DNA from: a virus
IMG/VR virus record: IMGVR_UViG_3300037076_000210
Location: 1 to 46,306 of that record
Length of the DNA: 46,306 nucleotides
Reading direction: 5' to 3' (one strand)
The notes under the pieces are model-generated. The model had not been told where the DNA came from. It did no database searches and saw only the letters and a list, made by a program, of their open reading frames with translations. The position numbers and the translations under genes are program-made. Below, one piece after another: positions 29,714 through 38,660 of this stretch (its first letter is position 1; the number at the start of each line of letters is the position of its first letter).

Positions 29714-31076
29714 AATCTACGGACTAAGTGAAGGTAATAATGAATTATCTGCTGCTTCACCTACTCCAACTACCGGGCAACAATCTAAACGTTATAGTAG
29801 CTATAAATGGTTAAATAATATGTTTGGAGGGGAATATAATCCTGACAAACTTAAACATAGTGACTATATGGATATGTTAGATGATCCCCAAATTGATACG
29901 GCTTATAGTTTAATCACAGACATGCTTTTAAGTAAAAAGTTTCTAATTACACCTGCAAGTGAAGATCCTAAGGATGTTGAAATATCCGATTTTGTCAATG
30001 ATGTAGTTAATAATATGAGTATAAGTTTCAGGCAAACAAGAAGCGACCTCTACAGTGCAACATTATTCGGATTTGCAGTATGTGAAAATGTATACAAATT
30101 GGATATTAACAAGAAGATAGTATTAGACCGTATGAAAGGCATAGATATACGGACTATATGGGATGGACTTGTTTATAATGACCTTGGAGATGTGGAAACA
30201 ATAATCCAAAATCCAAGAGGTGTACGCTCAGCAGATCCAATAAAAATACCTGCTGAAAAATGTACAATATACAGCCGAAACCCATTACACGGTAACCTAT
30301 ATGGACGTTCTGATTATAAAAGCTTATATGATATTGAATTTATGAAAAGCCAGATTGTAAGGATATTAATGATTTTCCTTCAAAAGCATGCGGCTCCCTC
30401 TGTTGTGGGTATTGCTGGTGAAACTGGTGATGTATCTGAGATGCAAAAGAACCTTGATGAGATTATGGAAGGACGTGCAAATCTAGTATTCCCATTTGGT
30501 AGTTCTGCAACACTATTAGAAACAAGTAAGAATGGTGAGGCCTTTTTTAGTGCAATCTCCTATCTGGATAATATGATTTTCCGTAGGTTAAGGATTGGAA
30601 GTCTCATATTAGGTCAGGGAGCAGATAGTAGTGGCAGTTTAGCTCAGAGTCAAACCCACGATAGTATATTGGGAATTATATTAGATGGTACTCATGAGGA
30701 GCTTGCAGGGATTCTTGAAAAAGGATTTAATAAATTAGTTGATTATAATTTTAATACATCCACTTATCCTAACTATGAATTTGAAGCATTTGCAGAAGAA
30801 GATTTAATTGCCTTATTAAATGCATTACAACCATATGGTCAATATGCCCTCATTAATACTAATGAAACATGGTTTAAACAGTTATTATCTATGATTGTTG
30901 AGAAAATGACAGGGGTTAAAGTGGATCTTGAAACAAGCACAGAATTACCAGTAACAGCAATCGTTGATAATACAACACCTGAAAATCAACCCATTACTCC
31001 TATAATTCCAGTAAAACCCGATAATGGAATTGCAAATTTGAATAATAAAGTAAAAGAGTTGTTGCCTAATGGCTGA
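29697..31076 (+). CDS. Portal protein (DUF935 / Mu gp29-like)
   Basis: A 459-residue protein overlapping terL by 17 bases. It has the DUF935 layout: YMDMLDDPQIDTAYSLITDMLLSKKF at the N-terminus, a crown-and-stem core (SATLFGFAVCENVYK), FLQKHAAPSVVGIAG, and a C-terminal LILGQGADSSGSLAQSQTHDSI...F.KLVDYNF section. The portal forms the dodecameric DNA gate at one capsid vertex and contacts TerL. Position right after terL agrees. Confidence 0.85.
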   Translation: MKTFYEIYGLSEGNNELSAASPTPTTGQQSKRYSSYKWLNNMFGGEYNPDKLKHSDYMDMLDDPQIDTAYSLITDMLLSKKFLITPASEDPKDVEISDFVNDVVNNMSISFRQTRSDLYSATLFGFAVCENVYKLDINKKIVLDRMKGIDIRTIWDGLVYNDLGDVETIIQNPRGVRSADPIKIPAEKCTIYSRNPLHGNLYGRSDYKSLYDIEFMKSQIVRILMIFLQKHAAPSVVGIAGETGDVSEMQKNLDEIMEGRANLVFPFGSSATLLETSKNGEAFFSAISYLDNMIFRRLRIGSLILGQGADSSGSLAQSQTHDSILGIILDGTHEELAGILEKGFNKLVDYNFNTSTYPNYEFEAFAEEDLIALLNALQPYGQYALINTNETWFKQLLSMIVEKMTGVKVDLETSTELPVTAIVDNTTPENQPITPIIPVKPDNGIANLNNKVKELLPNG

Positions 31077-31290
31077 AATTACTCTTAAAGATAATGTGAT
31101 ACATCGTAAGAATATGAAATTAATGCAATCTTTAATGGAACAAATACGGCGTGACATTCTTAACTGTAAAACAGAGAGTCAATTAAAACTATTCACAGAA
31201 ACCAATCCTATTACTAATAGGAAATATCAAAAACAGTTAAATAAATTTGTTGATAGTGTGGATAATGTATTACAACAGAATATGAGATAA
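31069..31290 (+). CDS. Small hypothetical head-module protein
   Basis: A 73-residue basic helical protein overlapping the portal stop by 8 bases. No domain recognised (RKNMKLMQSLMEQIRRDILN...QLKLFTETNP). Position suggests a minor head component. Confidence 0.5.
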   Translation: MAEITLKDNVIHRKNMKLMQSLMEQIRRDILNCKTESQLKLFTETNPITNRKYQKQLNKFVDSVDNVLQQNMR

Positions 31291-31294
31291 TATC

Positions 31295-31723
31295 ATGATA
31301 TTAAGAGGTAAAATTGAGACACCCGATCCTGATTACTATTTTGATATTAATGTCGTCGAGATGGTTGAATGTCATGTTGATAGGGCTTCATATCCTACTA
31401 CACTGGCTATGGTATCACCAAATTATACAATCATGGAAGATGACAAAATTCAAAAAGGTTCTATTGGACTAATTCAATTTAGAGACGATGATAATTTTAG
31501 ATCTGGAATAATCAGTCATGAAGCTGCGCATTGTGCTTTAGCATTTATTAGAATATTTGAATCTAAAATATTGAGTTTAGATCCTGTTGATTGTGATGAC
31601 AATGAAGAACGTTTAGCGTGGCTTATTGGATGGTTTACAAAAGAAATAAGTAATTTTTATTATGATGTTGTTAAACCACTCGAAAGAGAAGGAACTATGG
31701 ATAAATCCTATCCTGAATTTTAA
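31295..31723 (+). CDS. HExxH-type protein in the head module
   Basis: A 142-residue protein with a zincin-like helix IISHEAAHCALAFIRIF (His75-Glu76-xx-His79) and a downstream acidic DDNEERLAWLIGWF that could supply the third ligand (Glu). The pattern is that of small metallopeptidase-like phage proteins, but it could also be a metal-binding fold with no catalysis. There is a weak SD (GATAATATC). It lies between the portal and the gpF-like gene, an unusual spot for a protease. Confidence 0.55.
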   Translation: MILRGKIETPDPDYYFDINVVEMVECHVDRASYPTTLAMVSPNYTIMEDDKIQKGSIGLIQFRDDDNFRSGIISHEAAHCALAFIRIFESKILSLDPVDCDDNEERLAWLIGWFTKEISNFYYDVVKPLEREGTMDKSYPEF

Positions 31724-31764
31724 TTTATTTTAATTTTACTTTTTTAATTTTAAAGGTTTATACT

Positions 31765-32496
31765 ATGTCACGAGCACTCCTATCCGAACTAGCACGATCT
31801 AATACAATGGATCTCGTTACTAATATGGGCGAAGACATGAAAAATGATTTACGATCCATCCTATCCGATAACCTGGCACGTGGAGGAGGGACACGTGATG
31901 CATCCAAAGCAATGGCAGAACATGTTGAAGGAATGAGTAAAGGAAGAGCAGCAACAATAGCAAGGACAGAAACAACAAGAGCACGAAGCCTAGGAAACCA
32001 ATATAAAGCTAAAGAAAAGGGATTTCAAAGTTATACAGTTGATAGCACAGCTGAAGTATGTGATATATGCTCCGAGTTTTATGGGAATATGGTATTTGAT
32101 GTTGATGATATTGAAAGTTTACCACCTTCTCAGCATCCTAACTGTCTTTGTGAACCGTTCTACCGTCCCGGAACCCCGGAAGAGGTTGCAGCAGAGTTAG
32201 GATATGAAGTATATAGTTCATCTAGTAGTGATACAGGCATAGAACAGGACGTACAAGAGGTATTAGATGTTTTAACTTTATTACCGGAAGAAACATTAAC
32301 AGGGGTGTTGGAACAGGTTGCTCCAGATGTAGCCTCTGCCAGTGAACTAACAACCACCGATATGACAGAATCTATGATAAGTTATATTGATGATCCTATT
32401 GCATTTACACAACAAGACCCTAAGAACGCGAATATAGTATCTTCATTGTTACAACAGATGATAAATAATAAAGGAAATAGTTTAGGAGGCGGTTAA
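31765..32496 (+). CDS. Phage head morphogenesis protein (Mu gpF-like)
   Basis: A 243-residue protein with the SPP1 gp7/Mu gpF domain at residues ~30-135: KGRAATIARTETTRARSLGNQYKAKEKG, then STAEVCDICSEFYGNM and PSQHPNCLCEPFY, the conserved C-C...HPNCxC signature. It is shorter than typical minor head proteins since the N-terminal part is missing, probably because the portal carries it. Ser-rich linker and acidic tail follow. It takes part in DNA delivery or capsid assembly. Confidence 0.8.
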   Translation: MSRALLSELARSNTMDLVTNMGEDMKNDLRSILSDNLARGGGTRDASKAMAEHVEGMSKGRAATIARTETTRARSLGNQYKAKEKGFQSYTVDSTAEVCDICSEFYGNMVFDVDDIESLPPSQHPNCLCEPFYRPGTPEEVAAELGYEVYSSSSSDTGIEQDVQEVLDVLTLLPEETLTGVLEQVAPDVASASELTTTDMTESMISYIDDPIAFTQQDPKNANIVSSLLQQMINNKGNSLGGG

Positions 32497-32498
32497 AA

Positions 32499-33527
32499 TT
32501 GACAGATAAAACAGTGGGAGGTACTATATGGGCTGATGGTATTCATAATGTATATCTTGGAGGTAAACCTACAAGAGTATCTAGCCCACAATATGGGGTT
32601 TTTAATGCATATAAAGCAATGCAAAAAGGTATAGACATTAATGGAGGCATACCATTAGGTATTGACCACCTACCACAAGAAGTTTTAGACTCAAATCCTA
32701 TCCTAGCCGAAACACTACGAGAAGCAAGTATAGACCCTTATGATGTAGGACAAATTAAAGCCATATCACTTGAAGGTGACCATATTGAGATAAAGGATAG
32801 TAATATAACCAATCCTACTATTCAAAAGTTATATAATGAGGGTAAACTACCAGCATTCAGCATAGTTGGTATACCTATATTAAGTCCGTGTACATCTGGC
32901 AAAGCCGATGTTATTGTTGATGATTTCAGTCAAATATCACGTGTTGATTTTGTTATGGCTGGAGGATGCAAGGAATGTACAACTAATAGTGGATTTTTAA
33001 CAGCTAAATTAAGTCAATTGGAGGAAAGTAATATGACAGATGAAATTAAAGATGAAAAACTTAAAACCGAAGAGATTGTTGAGGAAGAAGTTAAAATCGA
33101 GGAAGTAGACAAGGTAGAAGTTGAAGATACACCATTAACCCTTGCAGATGTTAAACAGGCCATAATGGATATAGTTACCCCTCTTTTTGAGGGAGCTAAT
33201 CAGAAAGTAGAAGCTAAACTAGCAACGATCAAAGAAGATGTTGAAACCGAAACCCAAGACCTACAATTACAAGCCAAATCAGCTAAAATTGAAACATTAT
33301 TAGATGCTAAAATAGCAAGTGGATTTGCTACACCTGCAATGAAAGAAGGACTATTACTCGCAGCTCTATCATTAGATGATAAGGGTGTAACTGGAATGTT
33401 AGACAGCCTTAAAACTATGTTATGGGAACCTGAAAAAGAATTAAATGCAGGTAATCCTGATGATGATGATAAAACTAAAATATCAATTGATGATATGAGA
33501 GCAGCTAGAAAAGCTCAAAGATTTTAA
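32499..33527 (+). CDS. Prohead protease fused to scaffold domain
   Basis: A 342-residue protein from TTG 32499 (GGAGGCGG 8 nt upstream). Residues 1-165 fit a phage capsid maturation protease: catalytic His57 (GIDHLP) and Ser121 (PAFSIVG), then ISRVDFVMAGGCKE. Residues 170-342 are acidic, coiled-coil scaffold (KTEEIVEEEVKIEEVDKVEV...) with a basic C-terminal capsid-binding helix (DDMRAARKAQRF). Fusion of protease and scaffold is common in HK97-like systems. Confidence 0.8.
   Translation: MTDKTVGGTIWADGIHNVYLGGKPTRVSSPQYGVFNAYKAMQKGIDINGGIPLGIDHLPQEVLDSNPILAETLREASIDPYDVGQIKAISLEGDHIEIKDSNITNPTIQKLYNEGKLPAFSIVGIPILSPCTSGKADVIVDDFSQISRVDFVMAGGCKECTTNSGFLTAKLSQLEESNMTDEIKDEKLKTEEIVEEEVKIEEVDKVEVEDTPLTLADVKQAIMDIVTPLFEGANQKVEAKLATIKEDVETETQDLQLQAKSAKIETLLDAKIASGFATPAMKEGLLLAALSLDDKGVTGMLDSLKTMLWEPEKELNAGNPDDDDKTKISIDDMRAARKAQRF
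33033..33527 (+). CDS. Nested scaffold protein from an internal start
   Basis: Within the protease gene an in-frame ATG at 33033 (Met179) follows a perfect GGAGG (33020-33024) by 8 nt. It would produce a 164-residue free scaffold (MTDEIKDEK...RKAQRF) lacking the protease. This is the same arrangement as phage lambda C and Nu3. Most scaffold copies would come from this start. Confidence 0.7.
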   Translation: MTDEIKDEKLKTEEIVEEEVKIEEVDKVEVEDTPLTLADVKQAIMDIVTPLFEGANQKVEAKLATIKEDVETETQDLQLQAKSAKIETLLDAKIASGFATPAMKEGLLLAALSLDDKGVTGMLDSLKTMLWEPEKELNAGNPDDDDKTKISIDDMRAARKAQRF

Positions 33528-33550
33528 ATAATAGAGGAGGATATGATAAA

Positions 33551-34057
33551 ATGGCAATAAGAAGCGTAAATGCAACAGGTGGAAAACCAAACCCTACATT
33601 TTCCTTAAATGAAGGAACTTTCACTGTTAATAATGAAATGCTAACAAATGAAGGTAACAAAACCGGTGGTTCTTTTGCTTCCATGATTAAAAAAGGAATG
33701 GAAGTCGAAATAGATACAACCTACGATACAACTGTTAAACCTTATTCAAGTGGTATTAGTATTGGTATAGTCGGAATTCCGGAAGGAGAATTACCCAAAG
33801 CAACCCTAAGCGTTCCTAACTATGTTATGAGAATAGCATCTGTTGATGTTGATGGTGAACTTGATTGGATTAAAATGGCAGATACTCATGTAGCAGTAAC
33901 ACCTGGTTTATATCTTGCTAATGCAGCAGCAGCTGATGAGTATGTTGTTGAAGAGGATACTACAACTAATATAATTGCTTTACAGGGTAGAGCAGAAAAT
34001 GAAACAGGATATATACTTGTGTTAAGAAGAGGAAAAGCACAAAAAGCCCTTGATTAA
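33551..34057 (+). CDS. Head decoration / capsid-stabilising protein
   Basis: A 168-residue all-beta protein with GGAGG before ATG, immediately before the major capsid gene, as for lambda gpD or DUF2190-like proteins. The N-terminus is extended (VNATGGKPNPTFSLNEGTF), followed by SASMIKKGMEVEIDTTYDTTVK and a C-terminal beta domain (ETGYILVLRRGKAQKALD). Position and fold suggest capsid decoration. Confidence 0.65.
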   Translation: MAIRSVNATGGKPNPTFSLNEGTFTVNNEMLTNEGNKTGGSFASMIKKGMEVEIDTTYDTTVKPYSSGISIGIVGIPEGELPKATLSVPNYVMRIASVDVDGELDWIKMADTHVAVTPGLYLANAAAADEYVVEEDTTTNIIALQGRAENETGYILVLRRGKAQKALD

Positions 34058-34087
34058 TATTATAATTTTTATAGGAGGATTTATAAG

Positions 34088-35020
34088 ATGGCAAACGTTG
34101 AAATAAAAGATATTAACCCATTTGAAATATTAGATGACAGATATAATTCTCAAGTATTTGTTACAGATGAGGTCCTAAAAGGATTGGTAATAGCACCAAG
34201 ACTTGGATTTGACACTACAGAAGCAAAGAATGTTCCATGGTTTACACGTGAAAAATCATCTAAACAGATGTTTGATGAAAACCTAATGATGGAACCGTTA
34301 CCTGCAGCACAAGGTGCGCAGATATTAAAAGTTAGCGGTTCAGAATTAACCCCAGATAACAAAGTATTAAGAACAATATCCTATGCTTACGAAGTAGACC
34401 TCGCAGACCTTGAAGCAAACCCTAAACCGTTCATGGAAGACATAAAAGACATGTCCTACGGTATTGTAAAAGCAATAGAAACCAATGCAGGTTCTGCAAT
34501 GATAGCAGCTGCAACCGAATCAACTGCAACCGTAACCGGTGGAGTTTGGAGTGCAAATAGTAGAATAGCAGAATGTCTTAGAAGTTTCAAATCAGAATAT
34601 ATGAAACGAGATATAAACAGTGCAAACCTTAACGTACTCTTTGAACAGGCAGACAACTATGATGAACTAGGAAACTTTATCATAGCAACTGAAGGGGCTA
34701 ATAACCTTGTTGAATCTGATAATGTAATCAATTACAGTGCAATGGAACATGTTTACACTGCTAATGGTATAACTGAAGGAAAAGTTCTTGGATGGAATTC
34801 TCAGATAAACCCAGCGGATATTATCTACAGGAAAATCAAAGATGCATACGAACCTATTGAAGTAAAACCTGGCGTAGAAGGTTACATGCCAGTTATTAAC
34901 ATGAAAATCATAGACAGTGACGGACCCGGATTAGACCCTGTAAGGGAATTTAGATTTGGTGCTTCATGGACTGTTGCAGTGAACCGTAAAGCTGGTATAT
35001 TCTACAAGACAGGAGTTTAA
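34088..35020 (+). CDS. Major capsid protein (HK97-fold)
   Basis: A 310-residue protein with AGGAGG before ATG. The N-terminal arm, E-loop-like GSELTPDNKVLRTISYAYEVDLADLEAN, spine helix (MEDIKDMSYGIVKAIETNAGSAMIAAA) and A-domain-like VLFEQADNYDELGNFIIATEG segment are typical of MCPs. It lies between decoration and connector genes and after the scaffold. No N-terminal delta domain is present because the scaffold is separate. Confidence 0.82.
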   Translation: MANVEIKDINPFEILDDRYNSQVFVTDEVLKGLVIAPRLGFDTTEAKNVPWFTREKSSKQMFDENLMMEPLPAAQGAQILKVSGSELTPDNKVLRTISYAYEVDLADLEANPKPFMEDIKDMSYGIVKAIETNAGSAMIAAATESTATVTGGVWSANSRIAECLRSFKSEYMKRDINSANLNVLFEQADNYDELGNFIIATEGANNLVESDNVINYSAMEHVYTANGITEGKVLGWNSQINPADIIYRKIKDAYEPIEVKPGVEGYMPVINMKIIDSDGPGLDPVREFRFGASWTVAVNRKAGIFYKTGV

Positions 35021-35055
35021 TTACTTCTATTATTTTTTTTAGGAGGTAAACTATT

Positions 35056-35502
35056 ATGACTTTAATTAAAACAGCAAGAGAGGCAGTGAGTTACGCCCGT
35101 AACCCATCAAATCTTGTGAATAAGATATGGGCTGAACTTCTGGCTTTGGATACAAGAGTAACAAATTCAGAATCTGGTATTGTGGCGGCAGGGAGTATAA
35201 GTTCAGATGAACTTGCAAACGGTGCAGTTGTAGAAGCTAAACTAGGAACCGGTGCAGTAACAAGTGGAAAAGTTGCTAATGGTGCAATTAGTGCAGCAAA
35301 AACAGACAGTACTCAAAAAAGTGGATTAGGTAGTGGAACAGGATTAGCAGTTTTAACATCAAACTTTGGAGATCCTTCTACACTAGTAGATGGGTCTGTA
35401 TTTACATTTAAGGATACCAATGATGCTAATGCAGGATATGTTATCACTGTTTCAAATGGGGTTTTCCAGAAATCACTTAAATTAACACCCGTAACTGCTT
35501 AA
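35056..35502 (+). CDS. Capsid-associated low-complexity protein
   Basis: A 148-residue protein with AGGAGG upstream. The middle has Ala/Gly/Ser-rich repeats (ELANGAVVEAKLGTGAVTSGKVANGAIS) like those in phage fibre trimer stalks; the C-terminus is a beta domain. Its place directly after the capsid gene suggests a head fibre or decoration. Confidence 0.55.
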   Translation: MTLIKTAREAVSYARNPSNLVNKIWAELLALDTRVTNSESGIVAAGSISSDELANGAVVEAKLGTGAVTSGKVANGAISAAKTDSTQKSGLGSGTGLAVLTSNFGDPSTLVDGSVFTFKDTNDANAGYVITVSNGVFQKSLKLTPVTA

Positions 35503-35553
35503 ATTACTTCTTTTTTTCTTTTTTTTAAATTATATTTGGAGGATATGATTTTT

Positions 35554-36282
35554 ATGGCAGATCCAACACCAACAGAGATAATAACAACACCCGGTAACGG
35601 TATGGAAGATAGTACAATAAACCTAAACGTTACACTAATAGATGACAACGAAACACCTTTATCGAATAAAACTATCACCTATATGTTAGAGGAGGATATT
35701 ATTGGAAGTGTTGTAACCGATAGTCAAGGGGTTGCTACTTTACCCTATAATCTGGCTTTGGATGTTGGTATATATACAATAGATACTAATTTTATTGGAA
35801 ACACAGTTTATGCAAGTAGTAGTAACACAATCACATTAACACTATATCCATTAACCGATTACTATGCAGATATAATAAAAGTAACTAAATTAACATCAAA
35901 CATCAAATCAGGACTAAGAGATGATAACCTATTCAACGACTGGCTAGAAATAGCATTAAGTGACAGTAATAGTGAAATCAACAGTAGTTTAAATAATGCT
36001 ATGATTCCCCTTGATCCAACTAACAATCCACTATTAGCAACGGATGTTAATATAGAAAATGCAGGTACATTATTTGCAACAGGATTCCTTTTTGATACAT
36101 ATTATAGTAATAGTAAAAATTTAAGCCAAACAAGTAAAAAATATACAGATAAGGCTGAACGTTACATTAAAGATTATATAGACAACTACTACCGAAAAGG
36201 AGATAATAGTGGCTATAGTAGAAGTCAAAGTCCCAAACACGCCTTCCATCAACACAGACATAGTGGTTATAGGGAATGGTAA
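35554..36282 (+). CDS. Head-tail connector with N-terminal Ig-like domain
   Basis: A 242-residue protein. ATG 35554 is 11 nt from GGAGG (35538-35542); ATG 35545 is too close. Residues ~3-97 are a bacterial Ig-like (Big_3-type) domain: NLNVTLIDDNETPLSNKTITYMLEEDIIGSVVTDSQGVATL. Residues ~100-215 are helical and resemble gp6-type connector proteins (YYADIIKVTKLTSNIKSGLRDDN...). The tail is His/Arg-rich. The Ig domain should project from the neck. Confidence 0.65.
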   Translation: MADPTPTEIITTPGNGMEDSTINLNVTLIDDNETPLSNKTITYMLEEDIIGSVVTDSQGVATLPYNLALDVGIYTIDTNFIGNTVYASSSNTITLTLYPLTDYYADIIKVTKLTSNIKSGLRDDNLFNDWLEIALSDSNSEINSSLNNAMIPLDPTNNPLLATDVNIENAGTLFATGFLFDTYYSNSKNLSQTSKKYTDKAERYIKDYIDNYYRKGDNSGYSRSQSPKHAFHQHRHSGYREW

Positions 36283-36285
36283 ACC

Positions 36286-36753
36286 ATGGCAGAATTAACT
36301 TTTAAGATTGGTAAGGAAGGTATTTTCACTTTATACCAGAAAATGGTTGAAAATATCCCTCAAAAGACTGTTAGTCTTGTTGATGAAATAGCAAGTATTT
36401 ATGAACGTTATATGACTATGGAAGCCCCTATCAGTGATAGCCCCGGACGTGGTGGGTTAAGAGATGCCCATACCATTATGGATATTGGAGAATATGGACG
36501 GTATATATATTCAGATGTACCCTATTTTGACGCTGTTGTAACTGGACATGAAGTAATGGGAATAGATAACAGTGAACAGCAACGTAAATGGTGGTTTTGG
36601 TATCTTAAAAACGTATTAGGTGGGGACTACACTCCAATTGTTGGAACTGGTAACAAAACAGAAGGTAATGATTACCCTACACGCGCCTTTTACAATGCCA
36701 AATCCGATGTAGACACTGCTATAAACAATTATCTAAACAATATAGGAAGTTAA
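36286..36753 (+). CDS. Neck/tail completion protein (HK97 gp10-like)
   Basis: A 155-residue protein starting 4 bases after the connector. The helix MVENIPQKTVSLVDEIASIYERYMTMEAP, followed by SPGRGGLRDAHTI and YIYSDVPYFDAVVTGHEV, is the pattern of HK97 gp10/tail completion proteins. It sits between connector and terminator genes as expected. Confidence 0.7.
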   Translation: MAELTFKIGKEGIFTLYQKMVENIPQKTVSLVDEIASIYERYMTMEAPISDSPGRGGLRDAHTIMDIGEYGRYIYSDVPYFDAVVTGHEVMGIDNSEQQRKWWFWYLKNVLGGDYTPIVGTGNKTEGNDYPTRAFYNAKSDVDTAINNYLNNIGS

Positions 36754-36758
36754 AGAAT

Positions 36759-37289
36759 ATGTATGACCTAGAAACAGTTAAAAGCACTTGTAAAACCAAA
36801 CTAGAAGAGATTACAGACCCTTATCTTCCAACTAGTACCACATCCGTATTAGGTAATGTGATACGTGGAGAACCTGACCAAATAGGACTATTCAACAACC
36901 CATTAGGAGTATTACTATTTGCAGATGGTAAAGAAGAACTAGTAGGACTCAATAAAAGAGGTCCTATTAACGGCCCCTCTAGTTTCAAACAACGAGAACA
37001 AGCATGGAAAACCACCATAGATGGTGCAGTAATATTATTTATAAATGGAAACAATGATGCAGCCGATACAGAAGCAACACACCTATCAGATATAATAAGT
37101 GATTTCTTCAAGAACCAATATGTCCTAGAATTACCCGGAACATTAGTCTATCCCTTAACAAATGGTAATAGTTTTAATTGGAGACCTATCAGTGTGAGTC
37201 TAGAAAATATGGATAAACCATTACAATGTTTAACCCTGGCTTATCGTTTTGTGATTACAATTCAAGATAATTTAAAACATAATTTATAA
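36759..37289 (+). CDS. Tail terminator protein (probable)
   Basis: A 176-residue alpha/beta protein. The N-terminal helix with TCKTKLEEITDPYLP, the GVLLFADGKEELVGL and ENMDKPLQCLTLAYRFVITIQD strands fit the minor tail/terminator fold (lambda gpU-like). The position just before the tail tube gene supports the call. The SD is weak. Confidence 0.55.
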   Translation: MYDLETVKSTCKTKLEEITDPYLPTSTTSVLGNVIRGEPDQIGLFNNPLGVLLFADGKEELVGLNKRGPINGPSSFKQREQAWKTTIDGAVILFINGNNDAADTEATHLSDIISDFFKNQYVLELPGTLVYPLTNGNSFNWRPISVSLENMDKPLQCLTLAYRFVITIQDNLKHNL

Positions 37290-37313
37290 AACTTATTCGG
37301 AGGTAGATTGGAT

Positions 37314-37520
37314 ATGAGTAAAATGGATAAAACACGCCTCAACAAAGCTGTTAAAGATTTTATAAAGAAAGGAGATATTGAAACCGCAAAAAACTTTATA
37401 ATAATCTTTGGTTCAAAAATAGAAGATTATAATGTCCAAGAAGGATTAAAACGTATAGAACCTAAACCTAAAAGGAAGGTTAAGGATTTAAAAGGAATAA
37501 AGGAAGAATTGGAGGAATAA
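37314..37520 (+). CDS. Small basic hypothetical protein
   Basis: A 68-residue basic protein with GGAGG 10 nt before ATG 37314 (TTG 37308 is also possible). Helical (KTRLNKAVKDFIKKGDIETAKNFIII) and with KPKRKVKDLKGIKEELEE at the end. It overlaps no known tail family. Confidence 0.5.
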   Translation: MSKMDKTRLNKAVKDFIKKGDIETAKNFIIIFGSKIEDYNVQEGLKRIEPKPKRKVKDLKGIKEELEE

Positions 37521-37523
37521 ATA

Positions 37524-38627
37524 ATGGCAGGTACAGGTATAAGAACAGATATAACCCAAGAACAAGTATTAATGCAACAGAACTTTCAGGTGATATTTGG
37601 AGATCCTCAAGCAAGAGTGGAAATGATCGGAGACATAGATGGAACTAATGTAAATTTCACATTAGAAGATTATCCTATTTATCCTGAAAGAAAATATATG
37701 ATCACACCCGATACGGATGATATGATAATAGAATTATGTAAAGGAACCACCTATACACCCGCAACAGTAACCGCATTTAAAACAGTAACCGATAATTTTG
37801 GAGACACCGTTAACGGAGGAGTAACATTATCATCTGCTCCAGCAATTGCAACTGTGGATTATGTATATGCAACTTATGTGCATCAATTCCAGCCAGTGAT
37901 TATCCAAAGTTTCGAGCCTAAGGTTGAACAGAAAAATGATGAGATATCCTCTCTTGGTACAGATGGATTTATTTATGGATTCGGCCCTATCAAAACGTCA
38001 ATAAAATCTAGTATGATCGCATCTGCTAACAGTGTAGAAATGGCAAGAAAATTATTCCACAAACCCGCTGAAGTAGGAAGCAACCCTGTTGAAACTGGAT
38101 TCGATGCCTCCACTTTTAGTAAAACACCTAAATTATTATATGCTTTCATGGCAGTAACCGACCCGCAATCTGGTGAACTATTAGGATTTTATAAATTTGA
38201 ACAGTGCATGATAAAACCGGACATATTAGGTATGAAAACTGGTAAAGCTGGAGAATTTGTAATTGAATTCACAGTTGGTGCTCAGCCTGTACTACTTACG
38301 CCACAGATAGCCGGTTCAAGCCTTGCAATTACAGAAATTACAATGACACCTGCAACAGCCGTAACTGCTACACCAATAACCAATCTAACCGCTGTACTCG
38401 AAGAAAGTAATGGTAACCTAATAGCTGGAAAAACTGTAACATTCTATATAGATGGTGATATTGCAGGCACAGCAACAACCAACAGCTCAGGAATAGCAAC
38501 ACTAGCAACCTACACCCCAAGCCCAGCTCTTAGTGCAGGTAGTTATCCATTAGTAGCCGAATATGCAGGTGATAATGTCTATGCTGGTAGTCATGGGCAT
38601 AGTGTGATTGTTATCACAGCATCTTAA
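37524..38627 (+). CDS. Major tail tube protein with C-terminal Ig-like domain
   Basis: A 367-residue protein with GGAGG before ATG. Residues ~25-265 are the beta-barrel tube domain (IFGDPQARVEMIGDIDGTNVNFTLED...MIASANSVEMARKLFHKPAE). Residues ~275-365 form an Ig-like Big_3-type domain (TPITNLTAVLEESNGNLIAGKTVTFYIDGDIAG...YAGDNVYAGSHGHSVIVI). It precedes the tail chaperone. Such Ig domains decorate long non-contractile tails and bind host surfaces weakly. Confidence 0.75.
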   Translation: MAGTGIRTDITQEQVLMQQNFQVIFGDPQARVEMIGDIDGTNVNFTLEDYPIYPERKYMITPDTDDMIIELCKGTTYTPATVTAFKTVTDNFGDTVNGGVTLSSAPAIATVDYVYATYVHQFQPVIIQSFEPKVEQKNDEISSLGTDGFIYGFGPIKTSIKSSMIASANSVEMARKLFHKPAEVGSNPVETGFDASTFSKTPKLLYAFMAVTDPQSGELLGFYKFEQCMIKPDILGMKTGKAGEFVIEFTVGAQPVLLTPQIAGSSLAITEITMTPATAVTATPITNLTAVLEESNGNLIAGKTVTFYIDGDIAGTATTNSSGIATLATYTPSPALSAGSYPLVAEYAGDNVYAGSHGHSVIVITAS

Positions 38628-38660
38628 ATAACTTAACTACTTTTTTTTATTTTTTCTTTT

